DNA of 36,638 nt from NCBI GenBank assembly GCA_024226255.1, contig JAAELU010000292.1, positions 1 to 36,638 on the forward strand. The letters are read 5' to 3'. Origin of the DNA: a bacterium. Lineage in GTDB: Bacteria; Actinomycetota; Acidimicrobiia; Spongiisociales; UBA5794. Below the pieces are notes generated by a model. It saw only the letters and a list, made by a program, of their open reading frames with translations. It was not told the origin of the DNA and searched no databases. Position numbers and translations under genes: made by a program. This document shows positions 1-9,416 of the stretch, in pieces. Within the stretch, counting starts at the first letter, position 1; every line of letters starts with the position of its first letter.

Positions 1-1
1 C

Positions 2-1897
2 GATAACACCGGTACTGCCAGTGGAACCGATCCAGGTGGTAACCCGGTCGATGATCCAGACGATGAGACGGTCCCGGTCGACCAGACTCCGTCCATCGCA
101 CTGGTGAAGTCGTTGCTCTCGAACGCCGACGAGGACGCTTCTGGGGACGTGAGCGTTGACGACACCCTGACGTACGAGTTTGTCGCCACAAATGACGGCA
201 CGGTGACGCTAGATGGCGTGACAGTCACGGATCCGCTTGTGGGCCTGTCGGCACTGACTTGTGTACCGGTGGCCGGCTCAACCCTGGCCCCGACCGAGTC
301 GATGACTTGCACAGCCACCTACTCGGTGACGCAGGCAGACGTGGATAACGGTCAGATCGATAACACGGCGACCGTCAATGCCACCGATCCGGGCGGCAAC
401 CCGGTGGACGACACTGACGACGAGACCGTTCCGGTGGTTCAGAATCCGGTGATCGGCCTGGCTAAGACTGTCACAGTGGTTGTGAACAACGGTGACGGCA
501 CCTACACCGTGACGTTCAGCCTTGTTGCCGAGAACCTCGGTGACGTGACACTGAGCGCCCTGGTACTAACCGACGACATCGTCGGCCAGTTCGTCGGACT
601 CAGCCCGACCGGCTTCACTGCGACCGACGGTTCGCTCGCTGCGAGTGGAACGTGGGATGGCACGGCGGCGAGCAACATCCTGGTGGCAGGCCAGATGCTG
701 GCCCCGGGACAGACCGGTGATGTCACGATTACGTTCACGGTGACGCCAGGTGCGATCACGTCCCGCGACAACAACGCCGATATCGCTGGTACTCCTCCGG
801 GTGGCGGTTCGGTCGTTGACACGTCAACGTCCGGTATCAATCCTGACCCGAACGATGACGACGATCCCGATGAAGAGGACCCGACGCCGGTCAACTTCGC
901 GGAAGCGCCGATTATCGGCCTCGCCAAGCGGGTGACCAGTGGCCCGACCAGCAACGGCGACGGCTCGTTCGACGTCACATACGAACTCATCGCCTCCAAC
1001 CTCGGCGACACCGATCTGCTCGGCCTGCAGATAACAGATGATATGTCGGCGACCTACGCCGCGGCCGATGCCTTTGTCGTTCTGTCGGTAACCAGCGGCG
1101 ACTTTGCCGTCAACGGCGCCTACGACGGCTCGGGCGATGTCAGTCTCTTGGCGGGAACGGACACGCTGGCCATCGGTGCCTCGGGTGCCGTCCAGGTAAC
1201 CGTTGAGGTGACGCCAGGGGCATTCCTCGGACCGTACGAGAACGAAGCGACCGCAACCGCGACCAGCCCCGGCGGTGTCGACGTTACGGACGACTCACAG
1301 GATGGTGTCGATGTCGACCCCGATGGCAACGGTGACCCGGGCGACAACTCGGATCCGACGCCGGTCACGTTCCCGGTCGACGACTTCGACCTGACAATCA
1401 CAAAGACAGGACCGGGCGAGGTCAACGACGGCGACTCTGCCACTTGGTCGATAGTTGTCACCAACCTCGGCCCGGGGACGGCGCCGGCGCCGATCGTTGT
1501 GACCGACGTGCTGCCCGCAGCTCTCGAGTTTGTCTCGGCGTCCGGTGCCGGATGGGTGTGCGGGGCAGTTGGCCAAACTGTCACCTGTACCCGTGGAGCG
1601 GATCTCCCGGTTGCTGGTTCCGCTTCAATCACGCTCGAGACTCTGGCCTTCGGCGAAGAGGGCGACGAGGTCGTCAACCCAGCTTCCGTTGAGTCGCAGG
1701 GCCTGATCATCGAGACGATTGTCGACAACAACGATGACGACGCCACCCTGGTGATTGGCGTGTTGCCGGCTACCGGGCGCAACCTGCTGTCCTTCGCCTG
1801 GGTTGGCATCCTGATGCTGCTCGCCGGTGGCCTGCTCATCCTCGGGGCGCAGCGTCGAGCCGATCGTCTGTGGATCGAACAGGGCATCAGGGCTTAG
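2..1897 (+). CDS. DUF11-repeat surface protein with C-terminal LPxTG-type sorting signal (5' end outside window)
   Basis: Reading frame is open from base 2 (DNTGTASGTDPGGNPVDDPDDETVPV...) through the listed ORF start at 104. Repeated 'DNTxT..TDPGGNPVDDxDDETVPV' units. C-terminus LPATG + hydrophobic segment + basic tail (QRRADRLW). Confidence 0.85.
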   Translation, partial: DNTGTASGTDPGGNPVDDPDDETVPVDQTPSIALVKSLLSNADEDASGDVSVDDTLTYEFVATNDGTVTLDGVTVTDPLVGLSALTCVPVAGSTLAPTESMTCTATYSVTQADVDNGQIDNTATVNATDPGGNPVDDTDDETVPVVQNPVIGLAKTVTVVVNNGDGTYTVTFSLVAENLGDVTLSALVLTDDIVGQFVGLSPTGFTATDGSLAASGTWDGTAASNILVAGQMLAPGQTGDVTITFTVTPGAITSRDNNADIAGTPPGGGSVVDTSTSGINPDPNDDDDPDEEDPTPVNFAEAPIIGLAKRVTSGPTSNGDGSFDVTYELIASNLGDTDLLGLQITDDMSATYAAADAFVVLSVTSGDFAVNGAYDGSGDVSLLAGTDTLAIGASGAVQVTVEVTPGAFLGPYENEATATATSPGGVDVTDDSQDGVDVDPDGNGDPGDNSDPTPVTFPVDDFDLTITKTGPGEVNDGDSATWSIVVTNLGPGTAPAPIVVTDVLPAALEFVSASGAGWVCGAVGQTVTCTRGADLPVAGSASITLETLAFGEEGDEVVNPASVESQGLIIETIVDNNDDDATLVIGVLPATGRNLLSFAWVGILMLLAGGLLILGAQRRADRLWIEQGIRA

Positions 1898-1962
1898 CGC
1901 AGATCTGTTGGGGTAGAGCGTCTCTAGGCGGCCCGTTCCTTGGGAGTGCTGCGCGAGAGGTA

Positions 1963-4545
1963 CTACTTGGGCTCGAAGGCGAGTTTGCCGTCTTCGACCA
2001 CGACCTGCACGTGGTCGCCTTCGACATACGTACCGTCCAAGATCTGCAGCGCCAGTGGATCTGCGATCGACTTCTGGAGCAGTCTCTTGAGGGGCCGGGC
2101 GCCGTAGCTGGGGTCGTAGCCCTCGCTCGCCAGCCAGTCGGCGGCCTCATCGGTGAGCGTGAGTTCGATTCGGCGCGCCTCCATCCGAGTCTGCAGGGAG
2201 CGGAACTGAATCGTCACGATCTGGCGCAGATCCTCCTCCGAGAGGCGGTCGAACACGAGGATGTCGTCGACCCGGTTGATGAACTCGGGCCGGAAGTGGG
2301 CCCGCACGGCGGTCATCACCCGCTCTGTGACCACCTCATTGGGCAAATCCGGGTCGATCAATTCGGATCCCAGGTTGGACGTCATGATCAACACCGTATT
2401 GGTGAAGTCAACGGTTCGTCCTTGACCATCGGTAAGTCGGCCGTCGTCCAGTAGCTGGAGCAGCGAATTGAACACATCCGGGTGCGCCTTCTCGACCTCG
2501 TCGAGCAGGACAACGCTATACGGACGTCGCCGCACAGCTTCTGTGAGCTGTCCGCCCTCGTCGTAGCCGACGTAGCCGGGCGGCGCTCCGATCAACCGGC
2601 TGACAGAGTGCTTCTCCATGTACTCAGACATATCGATCCGCACCATGGCCCGCTCGTCATCGAAGAGGAAGTCCGCAAGGGCCCGCGCCAGTTCGGTCTT
2701 GCCCACGCCGGTCGGGCCAAGGAAGATGAAAGACCCGATGGGACGGTTTGGATCGGACAGACCTGCCCGGGAGCGCCTGATGGCATTGGCCACCACGTCA
2801 ACCGCGTCGTCCTGTCCGATCACACGCTCGTGCAGCACGGTCTCGAGGCGAATGAGCTTCTGAATCTCGCCCTCCATCAGCCGGCTCACGGGCACGCCGG
2901 TCCACCTACTGATGACGTCGGCGACATCCTCTTCAGAGACCTCCTCCTTGAGCATCTTGAGGTTGGCCTGCAGCTTTTCGAGGCCCTCCTGTTCGGAGGC
3001 GAGCGCTGATTCCAAATCGGGCAATGTGCCGTAGCGCAGTTCGGCAGCTCGCTGCAGGTCACCGGAGCGCTCGGCCTGGTCGGCGGCGCCGCGCGATTCC
3101 TCGATCTGCAGCTTGGTGGTCTGGATCGCTTCGATCGCGTCCTTCTCCAGCTGCCAATGCGCGGTCAGTCCCGTCAGATCCTCACCAAGATTGGCCAGTT
3201 CCTCCTCAATCGAAACGAGCCGCTGGGCGGAGACATCATCGGTTTCCTTGCCCAACGCGTTCCTCTCTATCTCGAGCTGGCGCTGCCGTCGGGTCAGCTC
3301 GTCGATCTCCTCCGGCATCGAATCAATCTCGATACGTAGCCGGGATGCCGATTCGTCGATGACATCAATCGCCTTGTCGGGCAGATGTCGCGAGGTTATG
3401 TAGCGATCGGACAGGACAGCGGCGGCCACAAGAGCCGTGTCGGTAATCCGAACTCCGTGGTGAACCTCATAACGTTCCTTGAGGCCACGCAGGATCCCGA
3501 CCGTATCGTCAACGCTGGGCGCTTCAACCAGAACGGGCTGGAAACGACGCTCTAGCGCGGCGTCCTTCTCGATGTACTTGCGGAACTCGTCGAGCGTGGT
3601 GGCGCCAATCATGCGGAGTTCGCCGCGCGCCAACATCGGCTTGAGCATGTTGGAGGCGTCCATCGATCCCTCAGCGGCTCCGGCGCCGACGATGGTGTGC
3701 ATCTCGTCGATAAAGGTGATGATGCCGCCGGCGGCAGCCTTGATCTCATCGAGGGTGGCCTTGAGCCGCTCCTCGAACTCGCCGCGATACCTGGCTCCGG
3801 CCACCATTGCTCCCAGATCGAGAGCGATCAGTCGTTTGTTCTTGAGGCCCTCAGGGACATCGCCGTCGACAATGCGCTGTGCCAGACCCTCGGCAATCGC
3901 AGTCTTGCCGACGCCCGGTTCACCGATGAGGACTGGGTTGTTCTTGGTTCGGCGCGATAGAACCTGAATCACGCGCCGGATCTCCTCGTCGCGGCCGATG
4001 ACGGGATCGAGCTTGCCTTGCGCGGCGAGCTGCACCAGATCGCGGCCGAACTGTTCGAGCGGCGCCATGGTGTCCTCGGGGTTCTGCGAGGTGACACGTT
4101 GCGATCCACGCACTTCAGCTAGGGCTCCGAGGATCGTGTCGGGGTCGATCCCCAATGACCGCAATCCCGAACCAATGGCTCCCGAGTCGCCGGCCAGAGC
4201 CATCAGTATGTGCTCAATGGAGATGTAGCTGTCTTTGAGCTTAGCCTTCTCGCTATCGGCGGCATTGAGAATGGCGATCGTGGCGGAGGAAAACGAGACT
4301 TCGCCGCTGTCGCCGTACACCTTGGGGGTGGAGTCGAGCTCCCTGAGCGCCAATGTGTTCACGTCGCTCGGATTGACGCCAAGCTTGGCGAACAATGGCA
4401 GGACAATCGTATCTGGCTGGCCGGCAATCGCCTTCAGAAGGTGGCCGGGGTGAACCTCTTGGTGTTGGAGGCTGCCGGCCGCTTGGCGCGCATCGAAGAT
4501 CGCTTGCTGCGACTTTTGTGTGAAGTTGTTTATATCCATGTTCAC
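1963..4545 (-). CDS. clpB: ATP-dependent chaperone ClpB
   Basis: 860 aa; two AAA+ Walker A motifs ([16 protein letters not shown]), middle coiled-coil region, Clp N-domain, C-terminal YGARPLKR. Confidence 0.97.
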   Translation of the reverse strand: MNMDINNFTQKSQQAIFDARQAAGSLQHQEVHPGHLLKAIAGQPDTIVLPLFAKLGVNPSDVNTLALRELDSTPKVYGDSGEVSFSSATIAILNAADSEKAKLKDSYISIEHILMALAGDSGAIGSGLRSLGIDPDTILGALAEVRGSQRVTSQNPEDTMAPLEQFGRDLVQLAAQGKLDPVIGRDEEIRRVIQVLSRRTKNNPVLIGEPGVGKTAIAEGLAQRIVDGDVPEGLKNKRLIALDLGAMVAGARYRGEFEERLKATLDEIKAAAGGIITFIDEMHTIVGAGAAEGSMDASNMLKPMLARGELRMIGATTLDEFRKYIEKDAALERRFQPVLVEAPSVDDTVGILRGLKERYEVHHGVRITDTALVAAAVLSDRYITSRHLPDKAIDVIDESASRLRIEIDSMPEEIDELTRRQRQLEIERNALGKETDDVSAQRLVSIEEELANLGEDLTGLTAHWQLEKDAIEAIQTTKLQIEESRGAADQAERSGDLQRAAELRYGTLPDLESALASEQEGLEKLQANLKMLKEEVSEEDVADVISRWTGVPVSRLMEGEIQKLIRLETVLHERVIGQDDAVDVVANAIRRSRAGLSDPNRPIGSFIFLGPTGVGKTELARALADFLFDDERAMVRIDMSEYMEKHSVSRLIGAPPGYVGYDEGGQLTEAVRRRPYSVVLLDEVEKAHPDVFNSLLQLLDDGRLTDGQGRTVDFTNTVLIMTSNLGSELIDPDLPNEVVTERVMTAVRAHFRPEFINRVDDILVFDRLSEEDLRQIVTIQFRSLQTRMEARRIELTLTDEAADWLASEGYDPSYGARPLKRLLQKSIADPLALQILDGTYVEGDHVQVVVEDGKLAFEPK

Positions 4546-4603
4546 CCCGATTCAGAACGGTGCACTATCTACAACGTCCGGTGAGCGGCAATCTTCCAAG
4601 AAA

Positions 4604-4624
4604 TCTGAGTCATAGACTATCAGA
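4604..4624 (+). promoter_or_regulatory. Degenerate HAIR-like (HspR) site upstream of clpB
   Basis: TCTGAGT-N7-TATCAGA; left arm matches 5/7 of the HAIR half-site CTTGAGT (consensus CTTGAGT-N7-ACTCAAG). Confidence 0.35.
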
Positions 4625-4717
4625 TATCGAGCAGTCCTTCCGTTCGTGCGTAGATTCCGGCCAATATCGGCCCGAATCTACGCTGGAACGGAGAGAGCGC
4701 CGCTAGCTTGGTGTGCA

Positions 4718-5167
4718 ATGGATATCGGCAGCAAGTGGGTGTGGGCACAGTTCATTGTGCTATTGCTGATTGCAGTCTCAGTCCTTGTGTTTGGCGGCGA
4801 CCCACAGGTTGGTGCCACGATCATCGCTCTGGCGCTATTCGTCGCCGGACAGGGGATCGCCATCGCCGCCGCCCTCAAGATGCGTGTGTACCTGACAGCC
4901 CATCCAGCTCCGGCGCGTGGCGCAGCTCTGCTGCGAGATGGGATCTACGGCAAGGTTCGCCACCCAATGTATGGCGGAGTCATTCTCATGGCATCCGCCG
5001 TCTCTGTTTTTGATCTCAACGTCGTGGCTGGGTTGCTCACGGTCGGTCTGGTGGTTCTCTTCTTCGGCAAGTCCCGATATGAGGAGTCGTTGCTGACAGA
5101 AGCCTTCTTGGGCTATGCCGAGTACCAAAAACAAGTCACGCGGCGCTTCATCCCCTGGGTCCTCTGA
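4718..5167 (+). CDS. Isoprenylcysteine carboxyl methyltransferase (ICMT/PEMT)-like membrane protein
   Basis: ATG at 4718 within ORF 4646..5167; GIYGKVRHPMYGGVI motif, multiple TM segments, YEESLL...GYAEYQKQVTRRFIPW. Confidence 0.75.
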   Translation: MDIGSKWVWAQFIVLLLIAVSVLVFGGDPQVGATIIALALFVAGQGIAIAAALKMRVYLTAHPAPARGAALLRDGIYGKVRHPMYGGVILMASAVSVFDLNVVAGLLTVGLVVLFFGKSRYEESLLTEAFLGYAEYQKQVTRRFIPWVL

Positions 5168-5200
5168 ACCTGGGTCCTCCGAAACCAAGGTCCTCTGAAA
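5154..5200 (+). repeat. Three tandem 15-16 bp imperfect repeats across the stop codon of the ICMT-like gene
   Basis: CCTGGGTCCTCTGAA / CCTGGGTCCTCCGAAA / CCAAGGTCCTCTGAAA. Confidence 0.85.
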
Positions 5201-5269
5201 GTTTGCAACTTGGCGGCATTCTTGGTGTCATAGCTGTGCAACATTTGTGGGCACTAGAAGGAGAGAGCT

Positions 5270-5659
5270 TTGAAGAAGCTGATTAAGGAATTTAAGGACT
5301 TCGCGTTCGGCGGCACCCTGGTCGAGGTCGCGGTCGCTTTGGTTATGGCATTAGCCCTAGTTGCGCTGATTGGCGGTCTCGTAGACCACGTTCTGATGCC
5401 AATCGTGGGAATCATCTTTGGGAAGCCGAGCTTCGATTCCGCGTTGGTGCTGACCATCAACGACTCGAACATCCGATTCGGTTCCTTCCTCACAGAGCTG
5501 GTGACGTTCGCCGGAATCGCACTCGCCGTCTACTTCTTCGTCGTGAAGCCTTACAAGGCCTATCAAGCCCGAGTTGCGGCCGGCGAGGAAGAGCCTGCAG
5601 CCGGTCCGACCGAGCTCGATCTGCTCACCGAGATCAGGGACTCCCTCGCCAAGGGCTAG
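5270..5659 (+). CDS. mscL: Large-conductance mechanosensitive channel MscL
   Basis: 129 aa, TTG start preceded by aaggagagag; MKKLIKEFKDFAFGG..., VDHVLMPIVG, two TM helices, C-terminal TEIRDSLAKG. Confidence 0.93.
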   Translation: MKKLIKEFKDFAFGGTLVEVAVALVMALALVALIGGLVDHVLMPIVGIIFGKPSFDSALVLTINDSNIRFGSFLTELVTFAGIALAVYFFVVKPYKAYQARVAAGEEEPAAGPTELDLLTEIRDSLAKG

Positions 5660-5686
5660 TTCAGAAGCCGAGAACGATTAATCGGA

Positions 5687-5721
5687 AGCCCCGGGCACAC
5701 TGCCCGGGGCTTGCTTCTTTT
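5687..5721 (+). terminator. Rho-independent terminator after mscL
   Basis: AGCCCCGGGCA-cac-TGCCCGGGGCT perfect 11-bp stem followed by ttgcttctttt. Confidence 0.85.
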
Positions 5722-5801
5722 GCCAAATAGGGGAATCTGCGGCGCAAGTCGGCGGTTGCACACGACAGCCAGGATCCCAGTTCGCAGTTCGAGGAGACAC
5801 G

Positions 5802-6086
5802 ATGGCCAAGGCGGTTTGGAACGGAGCGGTGCTCGCCGAGAGCGACAACACCGTGATGGTGGAAGGCAATCACTACTTCCCTCGGGACACAGTCAACGAG
5901 GAATACTTCACCGAGGCCAGAGCAACGAGCCGCTGCCCGTGGAAGGGTAAGGCCAACTACTTCGACGTGACTGTCGATGGCGATGTGAATACGGGTGCGG
6001 CCTGGATATACCACGAGCCGAAGGCGGCGGCCACAGACATCAAGGACCACGTGGCTTTCTGGCGTGGCGTTCGCGTAGAGGCCTAG
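5802..6086 (+). CDS. DUF427 domain protein
   Basis: 94 aa; MAKAVWNGAVLAESDNTVMVEGNHYFP...SRCPWKGKANYF pattern. Confidence 0.85.
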   Translation: MAKAVWNGAVLAESDNTVMVEGNHYFPRDTVNEEYFTEARATSRCPWKGKANYFDVTVDGDVNTGAAWIYHEPKAAATDIKDHVAFWRGVRVEA

Positions 6087-6718
6087 AGGACGATTGACTC
6101 GCCGTTGGCGAGTTGGACGACGAAGGCAATCACGATTGTCGACCGACTGGGCCAGTCGCCTAGCGTCGTCATGGCTCGCATGTTGGCCTCCGGACGGAAC
6201 AGTTTCCATTCGTCCCCGGGAGCTCCGCGCACCAATAAGTTGAGATTGGGGCGGGCCGAGAGCGCTCGGTTTTCGTAGTCGAACCCTTCCATCTCGACGA
6301 CTGCGATATCCAGTTCGTCGCACCGAGTGATGAGCGCCTCAGAGACCTTCTTGGAGAAGAACCCTTCACCGTCCTCGTTGCGGTAGGTTGCCTGCTCGTC
6401 GAACTCTTCGGCGAGGTTCTCGACGACATCACTGTCGGGCTCGCCGTCCGCGGCGGCCTGGACGCGGGTCCGGAGGTCGTCCAGCTCGTCTTCGCTGAAC
6501 ATGTCCGGCGATACGATTTGGTCGGCCATCTCGAGGATGCGCTGGAAATCCCGCAGATCGAGATCGAACGGATCGCCCTCAGCATCCGCAAAGACCTGCA
6601 CTATGGGAGTGTCGTCGTCCCAGAAGACGTAGCCGACAAACTCGTTCTCGCGCCACAGTTCGACGATCGGTTCGTCGAAGTCTTCGTGGTCTTTCTCGGT
6701 GAGTCGTAGGGGAATCAT
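6083..6718 (-). CDS. Conserved hypothetical protein
   Basis: 211 aa acidic ORF (MIPLRLTEKDHEDFDEPIVELWREN...), convergent with the DUF427 gene. Confidence 0.7.
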   Translation of the reverse strand: MIPLRLTEKDHEDFDEPIVELWRENEFVGYVFWDDDTPIVQVFADAEGDPFDLDLRDFQRILEMADQIVSPDMFSEDELDDLRTRVQAAADGEPDSDVVENLAEEFDEQATYRNEDGEGFFSKKVSEALITRCDELDIAVVEMEGFDYENRALSARPNLNLLVRGAPGDEWKLFRPEANMRAMTTLGDWPSRSTIVIAFVVQLANGESIVL

Positions 6719-6828
6719 GAGGAAGAGAGTACAAAGTACAACGTAAAACGTACAACGTAGGGCCGACCTCGCTCGAGGCTCAATATGCTGTACTTGCTAC
6801 GTTGGACTTGCCGCCGGAACGAAGCGAC

Positions 6829-7233
6829 TCACAGCAGCACCAGCAATCCGGCGCCGGCCAAGTAGATCAGCCCGGCGAGGAGCGGGTAGTTGGATATCGC
6901 CGTCTCCACTCGAGTGGATTCCCATGGCTGGCCGTATCGCAAGAGGTGATAGATGCTGTTGACGATGGGGCCTACGGTCAGCATTGCGAGTCCGGCGATG
7001 CCCAGGCCGGTCGAGTAGGCGGTTCGTAGGCTGACCGGTTCACACCGGCTGGGGAACACCGAGTAGCGCTCACACAAATCGATGTAGTTCCTGTCGACGT
7101 AGCTAGCGATCCACAGGGTTAGTAGGGCCCCGCTGATTACGAGAAGCGGAAATCGTACGGCTCGCGTAGAAGACACCCAGCGAATCGCTCGAATAAGGGG
7201 TCGACGCCGGGCGTCGGTCCCAGTTGCCTCCAT
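6829..7233 (-). CDS. Small membrane protein, hypothetical
   Basis: 134 aa with several hydrophobic segments. Confidence 0.6.
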   Translation of the reverse strand: MEATGTDARRRPLIRAIRWVSSTRAVRFPLLVISGALLTLWIASYVDRNYIDLCERYSVFPSRCEPVSLRTAYSTGLGIAGLAMLTVGPIVNSIYHLLRYGQPWESTRVETAISNYPLLAGLIYLAGAGLLVLL

Positions 7234-7277
7234 GACGTCAGCTTAGGCCTAGGACAGATGTGAGATATGAGATGTGG

Positions 7278-7322
7278 GGAACGCCTGCGGCGTTCCTTGC
7301 GAGTTTGGCTAGCGCCAAACTC
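7278..7322. repeat. Two adjacent perfect hairpins (intergenic)
   Basis: GGAACGCC-tgc-GGCGTTCC (7278-7296), 4-nt gap, GAGTTTGGC-tagc-GCCAAACTC (7301-7322). Confidence 0.85.
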
Positions 7323-7499
7323 CGGTCATGTGAGAAGGACAGAAAGATGAGTGAGGAAGAGGCGTGAGGAATTGGCGTCTCGACATCTACGTCTCGGCCA
7401 GGACCTCCGGCTCCCAGCCTGACATCTGACATTTGGACCTCACCTCCATGCACTGGCCCGCGACGTTGTTGAAGGACGTGACGCCCACTCGGAGATGCC

Positions 7500-7892
7500 T
7501 CAGGGCCGGAAAGGGAATCCCCGGATGATGTCGGGAAGATTGCGCCGGCTACCGGGCTGCATTCCGCTCGAAGACGGCGGGGCTCCGGCATATCGGGCCT
7601 CGGCTTCCCCGAGGAGGCGACGCAGTCTCTCGACCTGGCCCCGAAGCCGCAGATTCTCGTGCTGTAGCGCCAGGATCCGTCGGACCCCTTCGAGGTTGAC
7701 GCCGGCGGCAGTCAGTTCCTGAATCAGACCGAGCCGTGCCAGATCCTCATCGGAATAGCGGCGGGTGCCGCCCGGCGTGCGGAATGGCTCAATCAGCCCT
7801 TTGCGCTCGTAGATACGCAAGGTCTGGGGGTGAACTCCCGCCAGCTCGGCGGCGACGGAGATGATGTAGACGGCCTCTGTCCTTCTAGCCAT
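7500..7892 (-). CDS. hspR: MerR-family heat-shock repressor HspR
   Basis: MerR HTH 'YIISVAAELAGVHPQTLRIYERKGLIEPFRTPGGTRRYSDEDL'; immediately downstream of dnaJ. Confidence 0.92.
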   Translation of the reverse strand: MARRTEAVYIISVAAELAGVHPQTLRIYERKGLIEPFRTPGGTRRYSDEDLARLGLIQELTAAGVNLEGVRRILALQHENLRLRGQVERLRRLLGEAEARYAGAPPSSSGMQPGSRRNLPDIIRGFPFRP

Positions 7893-7893
7893 T

Positions 7894-8805
7894 TCAGACT
7901 CCTAGGTGTGCGCGTGGGTCGCCATCGGGACCGTTGTCACGGAACTTCTCGAGCAGTGCTCTCTGCTCGTCGGTCAGTTCCTTGGGCACCACGATTTCCA
8001 CAACGACCAGCAGGTCTCCAGCCGTCTCGGTGACGCCGACGACTCCCCGCCCGGCGACTCGGAAAGTCTTGCCGTGGGCGGTTCCTGGCGGGATACGCAG
8101 CTTCACGGTCCCCTCCAGAGTAGGCACTGTGATGTCGGCACCCAGGGTCGCCTCGGCGAAGGTGATCGGAGCGGTCAGACGCAGGTCACGCTTGCCGGAT
8201 CTCTCGAATATGGGGTGGGTGCCGACGTTGACGACTACGTAAAGGTCGCCGGCGGTGCCTCCCATAGTCCCGGAGGCGCCCTTCCCTTTGACGCGGATGC
8301 GGGTGCCGTCGGCTACGCCCTTCGGGATCCGCACCTTGACGGTCTGACCATCGATGTTCATCTCGCGAGTGACTCCCGAGATCGCCTGGTGGAAAGTCAA
8401 TCCGAGCTCTGTGGTGAGATCCCGTCCCGGGGTGCGCCGGCTTGTCGCCTGTCGTCCGAAGATGTCAGTCAGCCCACCGAACAGATCAAACGGGGAACCT
8501 CCGGCCGCTCCACCGAACAGGTCCTCTACCCGGACCTGCTGCTGGCCGGCCCCTCCGGCACCGCCCGAGAAATACCCCATCGCACGAACCTTGTCGTACT
8601 CGGCGCGCCGGGTGGAGTCTCCAAGCACCTCGTACGCCTCGTTGATGTCTTTGAAGCGCGCTTCAGCCGTGGCGTCGTCCTTGTTGGCATCCGGGTGGTT
8701 CTGCTGAGCTAGCTGCCGAAATGCCTTCTTGATGGCCTTGTCGGACGCGTCCTTATCGACCCCGAGGGTCTTGTAATAATCGCGTTCGAGCCATTCCTTG
8801 CGCAT
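7894..8805 (-). CDS. dnaJ: Chaperone DnaJ (actinobacterial type lacking the Cys-rich zinc domain / CbpA-like)
   Basis: J-domain DYYKTLGVDKDASDKAIKKAFRQLAQQNHPD, G/F-rich region, C-terminal DnaJ domains; no CxxCxGxG repeats. Confidence 0.92.
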   Translation of the reverse strand: MRKEWLERDYYKTLGVDKDASDKAIKKAFRQLAQQNHPDANKDDATAEARFKDINEAYEVLGDSTRRAEYDKVRAMGYFSGGAGGAGQQQVRVEDLFGGAAGGSPFDLFGGLTDIFGRQATSRRTPGRDLTTELGLTFHQAISGVTREMNIDGQTVKVRIPKGVADGTRIRVKGKGASGTMGGTAGDLYVVVNVGTHPIFERSGKRDLRLTAPITFAEATLGADITVPTLEGTVKLRIPPGTAHGKTFRVAGRGVVGVTETAGDLLVVVEIVVPKELTDEQRALLEKFRDNGPDGDPRAHLGV

Positions 8806-8810
8806 GGCGG

Positions 8811-9416
8811 CTACTCGCCGGCTCCTTCACTGTGCTCGACTGTGACCAGGGCTGCCCGGAGGACACGGCCGCTGAGCGTGTATCCGCGGCGCAACTCGTT
8901 AGCGACAACGAGGTCACCCTCTCCGGCAGCTGTCGGCCCTGAGACGGCTTCATGAACCGCCGGATCAAAGACAACACCAACGGACTCGATAGCCTCGAGT
9001 CCCTCGGCCCTCAGCAATTCCAGCAGCTGGGTACGGGTGCTCTTCATTCCATCGAGGATCCTGTCCTCGGATTCTGTCTGTGGGTCGTATGCCAGGGCGG
9101 CGTCAAAACTGTCGAGGGTCGGCAGCATCTCCATAATGAGTCGTTGGGCGGCTCGCTGCACGAGATCGATTCGATCGCGGTCGGCCCGCTTCCGGTAGTT
9201 GTCGAACTCCGCGGCGATCCGCTGCATTGTTTCGAGGTACTCGCCCGACTCCTGGCGTGCAACGAGAACTGCTCCCAGGAGCACTTGCTGCGCCTCAGCC
9301 TCATCGGCCGGTAGGTCCAGTCCGAGGTCGGCCGGACCAATCGCTATCGGGGCGGGCGCCTCCTCGATGACAACGTCGTCTGCCGCAGCCCGCTCTCCGC
9401 TAGGAGTCTCCGTCAC
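8811..9416 (-). CDS. grpE: Nucleotide exchange factor GrpE
   Basis: 201 aa; [17 protein letters not shown]...[11 protein letters not shown]...[14 protein letters not shown]. Confidence 0.93.
   Translation of the reverse strand: MTETPSGERAAADDVVIEEAPAPIAIGPADLGLDLPADEAEAQQVLLGAVLVARQESGEYLETMQRIAAEFDNYRKRADRDRIDLVQRAAQRLIMEMLPTLDSFDAALAYDPQTESEDRILDGMKSTRTQLLELLRAEGLEAIESVGVVFDPAVHEAVSGPTAAGEGDLVVANELRRGYTLSGRVLRAALVTVEHSEGAGE

Noticed and set aside
7906-8712. 268-aa ORF antisense to dnaJ
   Set aside because: Shadow of a clear DnaJ gene.
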